Source: an uncultured Oscillospiraceae bacterium (GTDB lineage Bacteria; Bacillota; Clostridia; Oscillospirales; Acutalibacteraceae). Taken from it: a stretch of DNA of 64,000 bases. The notes beneath the pieces were generated by a model. The model was not told the DNA's origin, ran no database searches, and saw nothing but the letters and a program-made list of their open reading frames with translations. Position numbers and translations under genes: made by a program. This document shows, piece by piece, positions 18,548 to 26,336 of the stretch (position 1 is the first letter of the stretch; the number at the start of each line of letters is the position of its first letter). The stretch covers positions 22,947-86,946 of the forward strand of contig CAOKRG010000003.1 of NCBI GenBank assembly GCA_948471095.1, given 5' to 3'.

Positions 18548-19168
18548 ATGGACGTTTTAATCATCGGCGGCGGCCTTTTGGGCCGGGAGACCGCCCAGCG
18601 GCTGGACCGCCTGGGCCACGGGGTCGTGGTGGTTGACGAAAGCGCGGATAATCTGGCCCTTTTGGACCCGGCCTTTGGCGGGGTGACCTTCGTGGGCTTT
18701 CCCATGGACTTGAACGTGCTGCGCCGGGCGGGCATCGAGAGCTGCGACGCGGTGGCCGTGACCACGGCGGACGATAATCTGAACATCGCGGTGGGGCAGA
18801 TCGCCAAGAAATATTTTAAAGTGGAGCGGGTTGCCGCCCGCATTTCCGACCCGGCCCGGGAGGACATTTTTGAGGATATGGGCCTGCGCACCGTGTGCCC
18901 CACCAACATGGCCGGGGAAAAGCTGGTGGCGGACTTAGTCAGCCCCTGGCAGAGCCGCCAGGTGACCTTTGGCACGGCCACGGTGGCCTTGGAGGCGCTG
19001 CCGGTGGAGAAACGCCTTTATGGACGCAGCACCGGGGACTTGGAGCTGCCCGGGCAGGGAATCTTCGCCGTGGTGAAGCCGGACGGCCGCTTTCTGCTGA
19101 AAGAGGCCGGGGGGAACCTTCCCTTGGGCGAAGGGGACTTTATCGTGACGAGCAGGAGGATCGACTGA
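18548..19168 (+). CDS. TrkA-family potassium uptake regulatory protein (first of pair)
   Basis: A 206-residue cytoplasmic protein with a Rossmann RCK-N domain (IIGGGLLGRETAQRL at the start, acidic residue VVDES at the end of strand 2) and an RCK-C-like region after residue 135. Such proteins gate Trk/Ktr potassium channels in response to nucleotides. The ATG follows AGGAGG. The stop codon overlaps the next ATG (TGATG), so the two are translationally coupled. No TrkH/KtrB membrane subunit is present nearby. Confidence 0.88.
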   Translation: MDVLIIGGGLLGRETAQRLDRLGHGVVVVDESADNLALLDPAFGGVTFVGFPMDLNVLRRAGIESCDAVAVTTADDNLNIAVGQIAKKYFKVERVAARISDPAREDIFEDMGLRTVCPTNMAGEKLVADLVSPWQSRQVTFGTATVALEALPVEKRLYGRSTGDLELPGQGIFAVVKPDGRFLLKEAGGNLPLGEGDFIVTSRRID

Positions 19169-19830
19169 TGCGGATGATCATTGTGGGCGGCGGCCAGGCG
19201 GGCCGAAGCCTGGCCCGGGTGCTGCTGGAGCGGCGGCACGAGGTCTGCCTTATCGAAAAGGACCGGGCCCGCTGCGCGGAGCTGGCCGAGGACCTGGACG
19301 CGGCGGTCTTTCCAGGCGACGGCACCAATGTGGCGGTGCTGGAACGGGCCGGAGCCCGAAGGGCCGGGTGCCTGATGGCCGTCACCGGGGTGGACCAGGA
19401 CAATCTGGTGGCCGCGCAGCTGGCCCAGGGGCATTTCGGCGCGCAAAAGGTCATCGCCCGGGTGAACGACCCCCGGAACGCGGAGACCTTTCGGGCCCTG
19501 GGCATACAGGACATTGTGAGCAGCACCGAGATTGTGGTACAGATGATCGAGCAGGAGGCGGATACGGCCCACATGCATCTGATCGCCAGCCTGCACCAGG
19601 GAAAAGGGGAGATCCTCTCCATGACCCTGCCCTATGACACCGCCTGGGAGGGCCGGGCCCTGAAAGACGTGGCCTTTCCCAGGGGAACGCTGGTCATTTC
19701 CCTTATCCGGGGCGGGGAGCTGACCATTCCCAACGGCTCCACCGTGCTGCGGGCCGGGGACGAGCTGGTAGCCGTGGCCGAGGAACGCAGCCGGGAGGCC
19801 CTGCGGGGCGTGCTGGGCGAGACCCGGTAG
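19168..19830 (+). CDS. TrkA-family potassium uptake regulatory protein (second of pair)
   Basis: A 220-residue paralogue of the preceding protein with IIVGGGQAGRSLARVL and CLIEKD at the NAD-binding site. A clear RCK-C domain lies at about residues 135-215 (GRALKDVAFPRGTLVISLIRGGE, then LRAGDELVAV). Two different RCK proteins in tandem suggest a heteromeric gating ring, as in tandem-RCK TrkA. The membrane pore subunit must be encoded elsewhere. Confidence 0.9.
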   Translation: MRMIIVGGGQAGRSLARVLLERRHEVCLIEKDRARCAELAEDLDAAVFPGDGTNVAVLERAGARRAGCLMAVTGVDQDNLVAAQLAQGHFGAQKVIARVNDPRNAETFRALGIQDIVSSTEIVVQMIEQEADTAHMHLIASLHQGKGEILSMTLPYDTAWEGRALKDVAFPRGTLVISLIRGGELTIPNGSTVLRAGDELVAVAEERSREALRGVLGETR

Positions 19831-19961
19831 GGAGGCATTGAGGAAAACGCATGGAGGAAAAGGCGGTAGGCCGGTCGCCGGAGCGGGACCGTCTTTTTTC
19901 GGACTGCCTCCAAACCGGCGCGGCCTTTTGTGAACAAACAGAAAACAATAACAGTTCCTAC

Positions 19962-19990
19962 TTTACAAATCCTGGAAAGTGTGCTACACT
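19962..19990 (+). promoter_or_regulatory. Promoter of the Fur-family gene
   Basis: TTTACA at 19962-19967 and TACACT at 19985-19990 with a 17-bp spacer. I see no classical PerR or Fur box overlapping it. Confidence 0.6.
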
Positions 19991-20021
19991 AAGCAAAGAC
20001 CAAAGGAAAGGCGGGAGGCAG

Positions 20022-20444
20022 GTGGAAGAACGGCGGGAAAATTTCAGCCGCAAACGGGCCGCGATTTTGGCGGTCCTGCAAAATACAAAGCTGCACCCCA
20101 CGGCCGAATGGGTCTATGCCCAGCTAAAGCCGGAATATCCGGACCTGAGCCTGGGCACGGTCTACCGGAACCTGAACCGCCTGCGGGAGAAGGGCCAGGC
20201 GGCCAGCCTGGGGACGGTGGGAGGCCGGGAACGCTTTGACGGCGACGTGTCGCCCCACGCCCATTTGGTCTGCGAAAAATGCGGCGCGGTGCTGGACGTG
20301 CCCGCCCGTATGCCGGAGGCGGCGGACTTCCGGTGCATCGCCGAAGAGACGGGGTGCCGGGTGCGGTCTGCCAGCCTCGCCTTCCGGGGGCTCTGCCCGG
20401 ACTGCGCCGGAGAAACCGGCAGGGAGGAGCCTCATGCAAAGTGA
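20022..20444 (+). CDS. Fur/PerR-family transcriptional regulator
   Basis: A 140-residue metal-dependent repressor. The winged helix includes TAEWVYAQLKPEYPDLSLGTVYRNLNRL. The dimer/metal domain has SPHAHLVCEKCG and a second CPDC pair, giving the structural zinc site. With rubrerythrin and rubredoxin 1.4 kb downstream, a PerR-like peroxide sensor is likelier than an iron regulator, but that is inference. GTG at 20022 is chosen because the in-frame ATG at 19851 lies upstream of the predicted promoter. It overlaps the next gene by 11 bp. Confidence 0.85.
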   Translation: MEERRENFSRKRAAILAVLQNTKLHPTAEWVYAQLKPEYPDLSLGTVYRNLNRLREKGQAASLGTVGGRERFDGDVSPHAHLVCEKCGAVLDVPARMPEAADFRCIAEETGCRVRSASLAFRGLCPDCAGETGREEPHAK

Positions 20445-21285
20445 GAACGCGGGCGTTACCCAGTCCATAGACGGCGTGCCGTTCCGGCTGGCCGCGGCTT
20501 TTGACTTCGGCTTTCTCAAAAGGTACGGCCAAGTTTTCAAGGTTTTCGACGACCAGGATTCCGGCAATATCTGCTTTGGAGCGCAGAAGGACGGCCAGCG
20601 GCTGTTTGTCAAGTTCGCGGGCGCGCCCACTTTGCGGGGTGCGGATTCTCCCGCGGCGGCTGTGGAGCGCCTAAAGGCTACCCTGCCCGTGTACCGGGAT
20701 TTGCAGCACCGGAGCCTCATCCAGCTGGTGGAGGCGGAGAAGATAGGCGGCGGCTTTGCCATGGCGTTCCGCTGGGCCCGGGGCGATTGCATGGGCCGCA
20801 TGTACCCAGAGGCCCACGCCCGGTTTATGGCCCTGCCCCTACAGGACAGGCAGCGGGTGTTTCTGGATGTTCTGGACTTTTTGGACTATGTGAACGCCCA
20901 GGGCTACCTGGCGGTGGACTTTTACGACGGCAGCATCCTCTATGATTTTGAGAGCGGCCGGACCACGGTCTGCGACGTCGACTTTTTCCGCCGGATGCCC
21001 TGTGTGAACGATATGGGGCGCATGTGGGGCAGCGCCAAGTTTATGTCGCCGGAGGAATACCGGCTGGGCGCTGTGCTGGACGGGCGAACCAACGTGTACA
21101 CGGCCGGGGCCATGGCTTTCGCCCTGTTTGGCGGCTTTGTCCGCGGCAGGGAGGCCTGGCAGCTGGACGAAAAGCGGTTTCAAGCGGCGTCCCGGGCGGT
21201 TTCCGATGACCCGGCCTCCCGTCAGGCCTCCATTGGGGAGCTGAGAGAGGAGTGGGAGCGTGGAGCTGCGGAAAATCACATTTGA
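20434..21285 (+). CDS. Protein-kinase-like protein
   Basis: A 283-residue protein with the outline of a Ser/Thr kinase fold. GQVFKVFDDQDSG stands in place of a glycine loop, the lysine in RLFVKFAG is VAIK-like, YLAVDFYDGSILYD occupies the catalytic-loop position and CDVDFF the DFG position. The HRD histidine/arginine are absent (AVDFYDG), so activity or substrate may be unusual. The start lies inside the Fur-family gene and the end overlaps the acetyltransferase by 26 bp. The three probably form one unit. Confidence 0.72.
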   Translation: MQSENAGVTQSIDGVPFRLAAAFDFGFLKRYGQVFKVFDDQDSGNICFGAQKDGQRLFVKFAGAPTLRGADSPAAAVERLKATLPVYRDLQHRSLIQLVEAEKIGGGFAMAFRWARGDCMGRMYPEAHARFMALPLQDRQRVFLDVLDFLDYVNAQGYLAVDFYDGSILYDFESGRTTVCDVDFFRRMPCVNDMGRMWGSAKFMSPEEYRLGAVLDGRTNVYTAGAMAFALFGGFVRGREAWQLDEKRFQAASRAVSDDPASRQASIGELREEWERGAAENHI

Positions 21286-21736
21286 CAATATAGATGAAAT
21301 CATCGCCCTGACGGTTGGGGAGGGCCAACAGAATTTTGTGGCCCCCAATGTAGAGAGCCTTGCGGAAGCCTATGTGGCGGTGAGCGGAGGCTTCACGGCC
21401 CAGCCCTTTGGCATATATGAGGAGGACCGGCCCGTAGGCTTTGTGATGTTCGGCTATGGCAGCCTGGAGGACCCGGACGAGCCCCCAGTGGCGGCGGGAA
21501 ACTACTGCCTGTGGCGCTTTATGATCGACCAGAGCCGCCAGGGGAAGGGCCTGGGAAAGCGGGCGCTGGAAGCCTGCCTGGCCTATGCGCGGACCCTGCC
21601 CTGCGGCCCGGCGGAGTATGTGTGGCTCAGCTATGAGCCGGAAAACGCGGCAGCCCGGGGCCTCTACCACAAATTTGGCTTTCGGGAGAACGGCCAGATG
21701 TGCGGGGAGGAAATTGTGGCGGTTTTAAAGCTTTAA
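21260..21736 (+). CDS. GNAT-family N-acetyltransferase (BltD/PaiA-like)
   Basis: A 158-residue acetyltransferase. The order LRKITFDNIDEIIAL, PFGIYEEDRPVGFVMFGY, WRFMIDQSRQGKGLGKRAL and AARGLYHKFGF resembles spermidine/diamine acetyltransferases of the BltD/PaiA group. The acetyl-CoA loop QGKGLGKRAL is intact. The start is a GTG at 21260 within the kinase-like gene, after a GAGAGG site. The polyamine substrate is inferred from similarity of the N-terminal half only. Confidence 0.8.
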   Translation: MELRKITFDNIDEIIALTVGEGQQNFVAPNVESLAEAYVAVSGGFTAQPFGIYEEDRPVGFVMFGYGSLEDPDEPPVAAGNYCLWRFMIDQSRQGKGLGKRALEACLAYARTLPCGPAEYVWLSYEPENAAARGLYHKFGFRENGQMCGEEIVAVLKL

Positions 21737-21746
21737 CTTTGGTAAG

Positions 21747-21783
21747 AAGCGCATAGCGCTTTGAAATATCCATATACTATACT
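21747..21783 (+). promoter_or_regulatory. Palindrome and -10 before the rubrerythrin gene
   Basis: The perfect palindrome AAGCGC-ATA-GCGCTT (21747-21761) lies where a -35 box should be relative to two overlapping TATACT sequences (21773-21778 and 21778-21783). This looks like an operator or activator site. Confidence 0.4.
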
Positions 21784-21806
21784 TAAAAACAGGAGGAAAT
21801 GTTACG

Positions 21807-22346
21807 ATGAAGTATGTTTGCAGTGTCTGCGGCTATGTCCACGAGGGGGACTCCGCTCCCGAGAAGTGCCCGGTGTGCGGCGCTCCCGCTTCCAAGTTCA
21901 ACGCCCAGTCCGGCGACATGGCCTGGGCCGCCGAGCATGTGGTGGGCGTGGCCCAGGGTGTGAGCCAGGAGATCCTGGACGGCCTGCACGCCAATTTCCA
22001 GGGCGAGTGCACCGAGGTGGGCATGTACCTGGCCATGGCCCGCGTGGCCTTCCGCGAGGGCTATCCCGAGATCGGCATGTACTGGGAGAAGGCCGCCTAT
22101 GAGGAAGCCGAGCACGCCGCCAAGTTCGCCGAGCTGCTGGGCGAGGTGGTCACCGACAGCACCAAGAAGAACCTGCAGATGCGGGTCGAGGCTGAGAACG
22201 GCGCCACCGACGGCAAGACCCAGCTGGCCAAGCTGGCCAAGGAACAGGGCCTGGACGCCATCCATGACACCGTGCACGAGATGGCCCGGGACGAGGCCCG
22301 CCACGGCAAGGCTTTCAAGGGCTTGCTGGAGCGCTATTTTAAGTAA
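21807..22346 (+). CDS. Reverse rubrerythrin
   Basis: A 179-residue non-haem diiron peroxidase. The rubredoxin-like domain is at the N-terminus (CSVCGY and CPVCG within the first 40 residues) and the four-helix ferritin-like diiron domain follows, with [25 protein letters not shown] and [10 protein letters not shown] supplying Glu/His ligands. That order marks the reverse rubrerythrins, which reduce hydrogen peroxide (and in some clostridia oxygen) using NADH-derived electrons via rubredoxin. A rubredoxin gene lies 247 bp downstream. Confidence 0.93.
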   Translation: MKYVCSVCGYVHEGDSAPEKCPVCGAPASKFNAQSGDMAWAAEHVVGVAQGVSQEILDGLHANFQGECTEVGMYLAMARVAFREGYPEIGMYWEKAAYEEAEHAAKFAELLGEVVTDSTKKNLQMRVEAENGATDGKTQLAKLAKEQGLDAIHDTVHEMARDEARHGKAFKGLLERYFK

Positions 22347-22354
22347 GGCGCCCT

Positions 22355-22573
22355 ATGGATATCAACCAGAAGATCGAAGAGCTGGTAGAGCGGATTAAGA
22401 GCGACAAGGCGCTTCAGGAGGGCTTTCTCAAGGAGCCCATCCCCACCTTGGAGAAGCTTTTAGGCGTGGACCTGCCAGAGGAGCAGCTTAAGCAGATTGC
22501 CGAAGGGGTTAAGGCCAAAATCCATCTGGACAAGGCGGGGGACTTCATCGGCGGCCTGCTGGGCAAAAAATAA
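22355..22573 (+). CDS. 72-residue protein between rubrerythrin and rubredoxin
   Basis: A small helical protein starting 8 bp after the rubrerythrin stop. The pattern [43 protein letters not shown] resembles small clostridial proteins of unknown role and, loosely, the helical N-terminus of Nif11-type leader peptides. There is no double-glycine cleavage site and no Cys/Ser/Thr-rich core. It ends in GGLLGKK. It is probably cotranscribed with its neighbours. No function is assigned. Confidence 0.75.
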   Translation: MDINQKIEELVERIKSDKALQEGFLKEPIPTLEKLLGVDLPEEQLKQIAEGVKAKIHLDKAGDFIGGLLGKK

Positions 22574-22592
22574 TCAGAGCGAGGGAACAAAT

Positions 22593-22748
22593 ATGGACAA
22601 GTATGTATGCCCCTGCGGCTATGTATACGACCCGGCCGTGGGCGATCCGGACAACGGCGTTGCCCCCGGCACCGCCTGGGAAGACGTGCCCGAGGACTGG
22701 GTGTGCCCTGTGTGCGGCCTGGGCAAGGACTCTTTTGAGAAAGAGTAA
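22593..22748 (+). CDS. Rubredoxin with a CxCG N-terminal iron knuckle
   Basis: A 51-residue electron carrier with one Fe(Cys)4 site. The second knuckle is the standard CPVCG. The first reads YVCPCGY, with one residue between the cysteines instead of two; the codons are unambiguous. The [20 protein letters not shown] segment is textbook rubredoxin. It probably delivers electrons to the reverse rubrerythrin upstream. The ATG at 22593 is the only sensible start. Confidence 0.92.
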   Translation: MDKYVCPCGYVYDPAVGDPDNGVAPGTAWEDVPEDWVCPVCGLGKDSFEKE

Positions 22749-22767
22749 ACAAGCGGAAAAAGGACTG

Positions 22768-22799
22768 GACCACAGGGCCTGGTCCTTTTTTGTTTTTTT
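22768..22799 (+). terminator. Terminator after rubredoxin
   Basis: GGACCA...TGGTCC stem followed by TTTTTTGTTTTTTT. Confidence 0.85.
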
Positions 22800-22826
22800 G
22801 AAACCATGCAGCTAGGAGGAAGGAAC

Positions 22827-23642
22827 ATGAAAAAGAAGAGATCAGAGGATTCCAGTAAAATAGGCGGTACGCCAAAATTCATTTATGTGCTCGTAGGACT
22901 CGTTATCGTCTTTCTAATTGTGGTCCAGGTGCTGTTCTCCCTGCCCGCTTCATCGGAGCTGTTTCGGGCGAAATGGGAAGCCGGGGACCTGCTGGCCTTT
23001 GTGGGGACCATGGCCTTGGGGCTGATCACCGTGCAGCAGACCTGGAAAGCCAACGCCATGAGCCAGCGGCTGATGGACCTGGAGGAGAACCGCTGCAAGC
23101 TGGAAACCCGGCCCTTCATTATGGCGGAGGACTGGGCGGCGGAGCCGGGGGACCCGGAGAAGATTTTGCACCCCAATGAGAAGAACATAGCCTATGTCAA
23201 CGTCATTGCCAGCCAGGACCCACTGGATAATCTCTGTGTAAAGCTCCGCGTGGTAAACACGACCCAGGCCTTTGAGACCGTTTCCTATGACGGCGCGGCG
23301 TATGCCCGCAAAAAGCAGGAGCTGCCCTGGATCCATTCCTACACCAATGTGACCAACCCCAAGCTGCGGCTGCAGCCCGGGGAGGGGGGAGACTTCGTCT
23401 TCTGGGGCGCGCGGCTGGAGCTGGAAGACTCCATAAAAAACGAGTTTATCCGGTTCCGCTTTCTGCTGGAAAACCGGTTCGGGGAGCGGTATCAGGAGGA
23501 TTTTGAGGCCCTCGCCATTTTGCGGGAAAGGCACGGGGAAGGGGAAGCGCCCTTCTTGAGCTTGGCGGTGCAGGATTACCGCATTGGAAGGTTTGTGAAA
23601 AAAGGGAGCGGCACGGAGCTGGTCTGGGAGGAGGCCCGGTGA
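22827..23642 (+). CDS. Membrane protein of unknown function
   Basis: A 271-residue protein with a basic N-terminus, two transmembrane helices (about residues 16-37 and 52-72, separated by a short loop) and a soluble domain of about 190 residues. The region after helix 2 (QQTWKANAMSQRLMDLEENRCKLETRPF) resembles the membrane-proximal part of small clostridial and phage-defence-associated proteins of unknown role. I find no enzyme motif. The ATG at 22827 follows GGAGGAAGG. It lies just after a terminator and so should have its own promoter, which I could not place. Confidence 0.7.
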   Translation: MKKKRSEDSSKIGGTPKFIYVLVGLVIVFLIVVQVLFSLPASSELFRAKWEAGDLLAFVGTMALGLITVQQTWKANAMSQRLMDLEENRCKLETRPFIMAEDWAAEPGDPEKILHPNEKNIAYVNVIASQDPLDNLCVKLRVVNTTQAFETVSYDGAAYARKKQELPWIHSYTNVTNPKLRLQPGEGGDFVFWGARLELEDSIKNEFIRFRFLLENRFGERYQEDFEALAILRERHGEGEAPFLSLAVQDYRIGRFVKKGSGTELVWEEAR

Positions 23643-23865
23643 GGGAAGCGCGGGGCGCTCGGGGCATTTCCTGCTGGAAGCCCGCAGAGACTCTCCAAAG
23701 CGTTTCGGTTTTTTGTCCCCAGAGGCAGTGCGAAAGTAGCAAAGCCCGGCCCCGACTGCGCTGGCGGCCGCTTCATTTCAGCCTATGCGTAAGCGTGGCC
23801 TGGGCTGCGCCGCGGGCGCGAATTCCGAACCGGTCGCGAGTGCAGGCCACCCCTCCCGACGCGCA

Positions 23866-23894
23866 TTGATTTCGTTCGGGAAAATAGTCATAAT
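23866..23894 (+). promoter_or_regulatory. Promoter of the two-component system
   Basis: TTGATT at 23866-23871 and CATAAT at 23889-23894, 17-bp spacer, 57 bp before the response regulator ATG. The rest of the gap 23643-23865 shows nothing I recognise. Confidence 0.6.
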
Positions 23895-23951
23895 GAATTG
23901 CGGATGCTTTCAAAAAGAGGCAGAACGCTACAGGGAAGGAAGAATACCTGC

Positions 23952-24614
23952 ATGAAAAGAATCCTTATCATCGAAGACGACGGCGCGATCCGCACAGGGC
24001 TGTGCCGGTCCCTTTCCTCCGATACGATGGAGGCGGCGGGCGCGGAAGACCTGGCCTCCGCCCGGCGGCGCTTGGCGGCAGAGCGCTTCGACCTATTGCT
24101 TCTCGACTGCAACCTCCCGGACGGAAACGGCGTCGACTTCTGCCGGGAGCTCACACAAAGCATGACGCTCCCGGTCGTCTTCCTTACCGTGCGCGACTCG
24201 GAGCTTGACGAGGTTTCGGCGTTTCGCGCCGGGGCCTGCGACTACGTGAAAAAACCCTTCTCCCTGATGGTACTGCGGGAGCGCATCGCCGCCCTGCTGG
24301 AGCGGGCTGAGCATCGCAGCGACCTCTACGTGGACCGGCGGTACCGGTTCGACTTTGGAGCGATGGACTTTTTCGTGGACGGCGAAAGGGTATACTTGGG
24401 CGCTACGGAGTGCAGGCTGCTGGCGGCGCTGGTGAAAAACGCGGGCAATGTGCTCTCCCGGGCGGCGCTGACGGACGCTCTCTGGGAAGGCGGCGAAGAG
24501 CTCAACGAGAACGCGCTGTCGGTTGCGGTCAGCCGCCTGCGGGGGCGGCTGGGGGAGAAAAGCATCAGCACCATTTACGGGCTGGGCTATGTGTGGGTAG
24601 GTGACAGGGGATGA
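23952..24614 (+). CDS. OmpR-family response regulator
   Basis: A 220-residue DNA-binding response regulator. The receiver domain has EDD near the N-terminus, phosphoacceptor aspartate in LLLDCNLPDG (about residue 52) and KKPF. The winged-helix domain ends with STIYGLGYVWVG. It pairs with the overlapping histidine kinase gene and probably controls the ABC transporter downstream, whose upstream region carries repeated GAAAGATT sites. The ATG at 23952 is chosen over 23898 for its better context after GGGAAGGAAG. Confidence 0.93.
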   Translation: MKRILIIEDDGAIRTGLCRSLSSDTMEAAGAEDLASARRRLAAERFDLLLLDCNLPDGNGVDFCRELTQSMTLPVVFLTVRDSELDEVSAFRAGACDYVKKPFSLMVLRERIAALLERAEHRSDLYVDRRYRFDFGAMDFFVDGERVYLGATECRLLAALVKNAGNVLSRAALTDALWEGGEELNENALSVAVSRLRGRLGEKSISTIYGLGYVWVGDRG

Positions 24615-25564
24615 CGCCGCTTTTCATCTTGGGATGGCTTGTCCTGACCTTGGCGTTCTGCCTTGTGAACAGCCTTACTGTGGGCAGCATCTGGCCCACC
24701 GCTTGCTACGCGCTGCTGACCGGCTTAATGGCCGCGGGTTTTGCATCATATGAGAGAGAACAGCGGCAAAAGCTGCTGGACGATGTGCAAAAGACGTTGG
24801 AAGGCAAAGACGATTTCGCGGTTTCCGAAAGGGAGATCGCGCCGCTGGCCCGGCAGCTCAAGCTGAAGCGCGGCGAGGAGGAGTCCCGGGACCGGCGCGT
24901 GACGGAGAGCTACCGCAACCTAGCCTCCCTGGTCTCCGACATCGCCCACCAGTGCAAGACGCCCCTGACCGCCGCTAAAATGTACGCCGAGCTGCTGCCG
25001 GCGTCTCCCGAATCCGCCGCAATCGTTCAGCAGACGGACAAACTGCAATTTCTTCTGGACGCGCTTGTAAAGCTCTCCCGCTGTGAGGGCGGGCTTATTG
25101 AGGAAAACGTGCACCCCGCCGAAAACTCCGTAGAGGCTCTGGTGTCTCAGGCTTTATCAGCCGTAGTGCCAGAAGCCGAGAGCAAAAACATGGTTCTCGC
25201 CGCAGAAATCCCCCCGGAACTGACCGCCATATTCGACCCGCGCTGGACCGCCGAAGCGCTGGGCACCATCCTCGACAACGCCGTGAAATACGCGCCGGAG
25301 GGCTCTAAAATCACAGTCTCCGCCCAGCGCTACGACCAATTTATCCGCCTGGATATCCTGGATCAGGGCCCGGGCATACCCGAAGACGAGCTGCCGGAAA
25401 TTTGGAAGCGCTTCTACCGGGGCAGAACCACCCGGGACGCCTCAGGCGTGGGAATCGGCCTTACCCTCTGCCGGATGATCGTCCAGGCCCAGGGCGGGCG
25501 GGTGCTCTGCCAGAACCGGGAGGGCGGCGGCTGCCGGTTCAGCATTTTTCTTCCGGCGGAATAG
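24611..25564 (+). CDS. Sensor histidine kinase with minimal extracellular loop
   Basis: A 317-residue membrane kinase. Two closely spaced N-terminal transmembrane helices (about residues 4-22 and 28-46) leave almost no extracytoplasmic domain, as in intramembrane-sensing kinases linked to ABC transporters. The H box is SDIAHQCKTPLTA, the N box LDNAVKYAPEGS, and the G boxes DQGPGIPEDEL and GVGIGLTLCRM. The start overlaps the regulator stop by 4 bp. The signal probably comes through the ABC transporter. Confidence 0.92.
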   Translation: MTPLFILGWLVLTLAFCLVNSLTVGSIWPTACYALLTGLMAAGFASYEREQRQKLLDDVQKTLEGKDDFAVSEREIAPLARQLKLKRGEEESRDRRVTESYRNLASLVSDIAHQCKTPLTAAKMYAELLPASPESAAIVQQTDKLQFLLDALVKLSRCEGGLIEENVHPAENSVEALVSQALSAVVPEAESKNMVLAAEIPPELTAIFDPRWTAEALGTILDNAVKYAPEGSKITVSAQRYDQFIRLDILDQGPGIPEDELPEIWKRFYRGRTTRDASGVGIGLTLCRMIVQAQGGRVLCQNREGGGCRFSIFLPAE

Positions 25565-25566
25565 GG

Positions 25567-25622
25567 AATCTTTCAAAACTGAAAGATTTCGTTACGGTCT
25601 GGAAAGATTCGTTTGCTATAAT
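25567..25622 (+). promoter_or_regulatory. Promoter and operator of the ABC exporter genes
   Basis: TATAAT at 25617-25622 lacks a good -35 box. GAAAGATT occurs at 25581-25588 and 25602-25609, exactly 21 bp apart, and inverted (AATCTTTC) at 25567-25574. This fits binding by the adjacent OmpR-type regulator acting as activator. Confidence 0.6.
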
Positions 25623-25652
25623 GGTGAAAAATCATAAAGAAAGGGCAAAATC

Positions 25653-26336
25653 ATGCTTATACAAACGAATCAACTGACAAGGGTTTACGGAAACGGAGAA
25701 AATGCACTGCGGGCCCTGGATAGGGTAACGCTATCTGTAGAGCGCGGTGCGTTTGTTTCTGTGGTGGGTTCCAGCGGCAGCGGCAAGAGTACGCTTCTGC
25801 ATCTGTTGGGCGGTATTGACAGGCCTACCGAAGGAACGGTAACGATTGACGGTACAGACCTCTACTCCCTGGCCCCCGACCCCCTCACCATCTTCCGGCG
25901 GCGCTATATCGGTTTCGTATTCCAAAGCTACAACCTGATTCCCGGGCTGAACGTCTGGGAAAACATCACGCTGCCCATGGGGCTGGACAAGCTGAAGGCC
26001 GACCGGGAGGAAACCGAACAGCTTCTCTCCACCCTTGGCATTTACGAAAAACGGTATGCCCTGCCCTCCCAGCTCTCCGGTGGACAGCAGCAGCGGGTGG
26101 CCATCGCCCGAGCCCTTGCCACAAAGCCCCACATCGTCCTGGCCGACGAGCCCACAGGGAACCTTGACAGCAAGACCAGCCTTGAAGTCATGCTCCTTTT
26201 GGAAAAGCTCAACCGGGAGCTGTCCCAGACCATTGTCATGATAACCCACAGCGAGGAGCTGGCTCAGATGACCGCCCGGCGCATACGCATCGAGGACGGG
26301 CGCATTATTTCCGATAGCGGGGAGGGCTCAAAATGA
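25653..26336 (+). CDS. ABC transporter ATP-binding protein (MacB/LolD type)
   Basis: A 227-residue ATPase with Walker A GSSGSGKST, Q loop QSYNLIPGL, signature LSGGQQQRVAIARAL and Walker B IVLADEPTGNLD. The type usually pairs with FtsX-like permeases in peptide resistance, lipoprotein or mechanotransmission systems. It overlaps the permease gene by 4 bp. With the two-component genes upstream it forms a typical Firmicutes detoxification module for membrane-active compounds; the substrate is inference. Confidence 0.93.
   Translation: MLIQTNQLTRVYGNGENALRALDRVTLSVERGAFVSVVGSSGSGKSTLLHLLGGIDRPTEGTVTIDGTDLYSLAPDPLTIFRRRYIGFVFQSYNLIPGLNVWENITLPMGLDKLKADREETEQLLSTLGIYEKRYALPSQLSGGQQQRVAIARALATKPHIVLADEPTGNLDSKTSLEVMLLLEKLNRELSQTIVMITHSEELAQMTARRIRIEDGRIISDSGEGSK

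Noticed and set aside
22355-22573. Nif11-type RiPP precursor
   Set aside because: The helical leader likeness is weak, with no GG cleavage site, no modifiable core and no maturation enzyme nearby.
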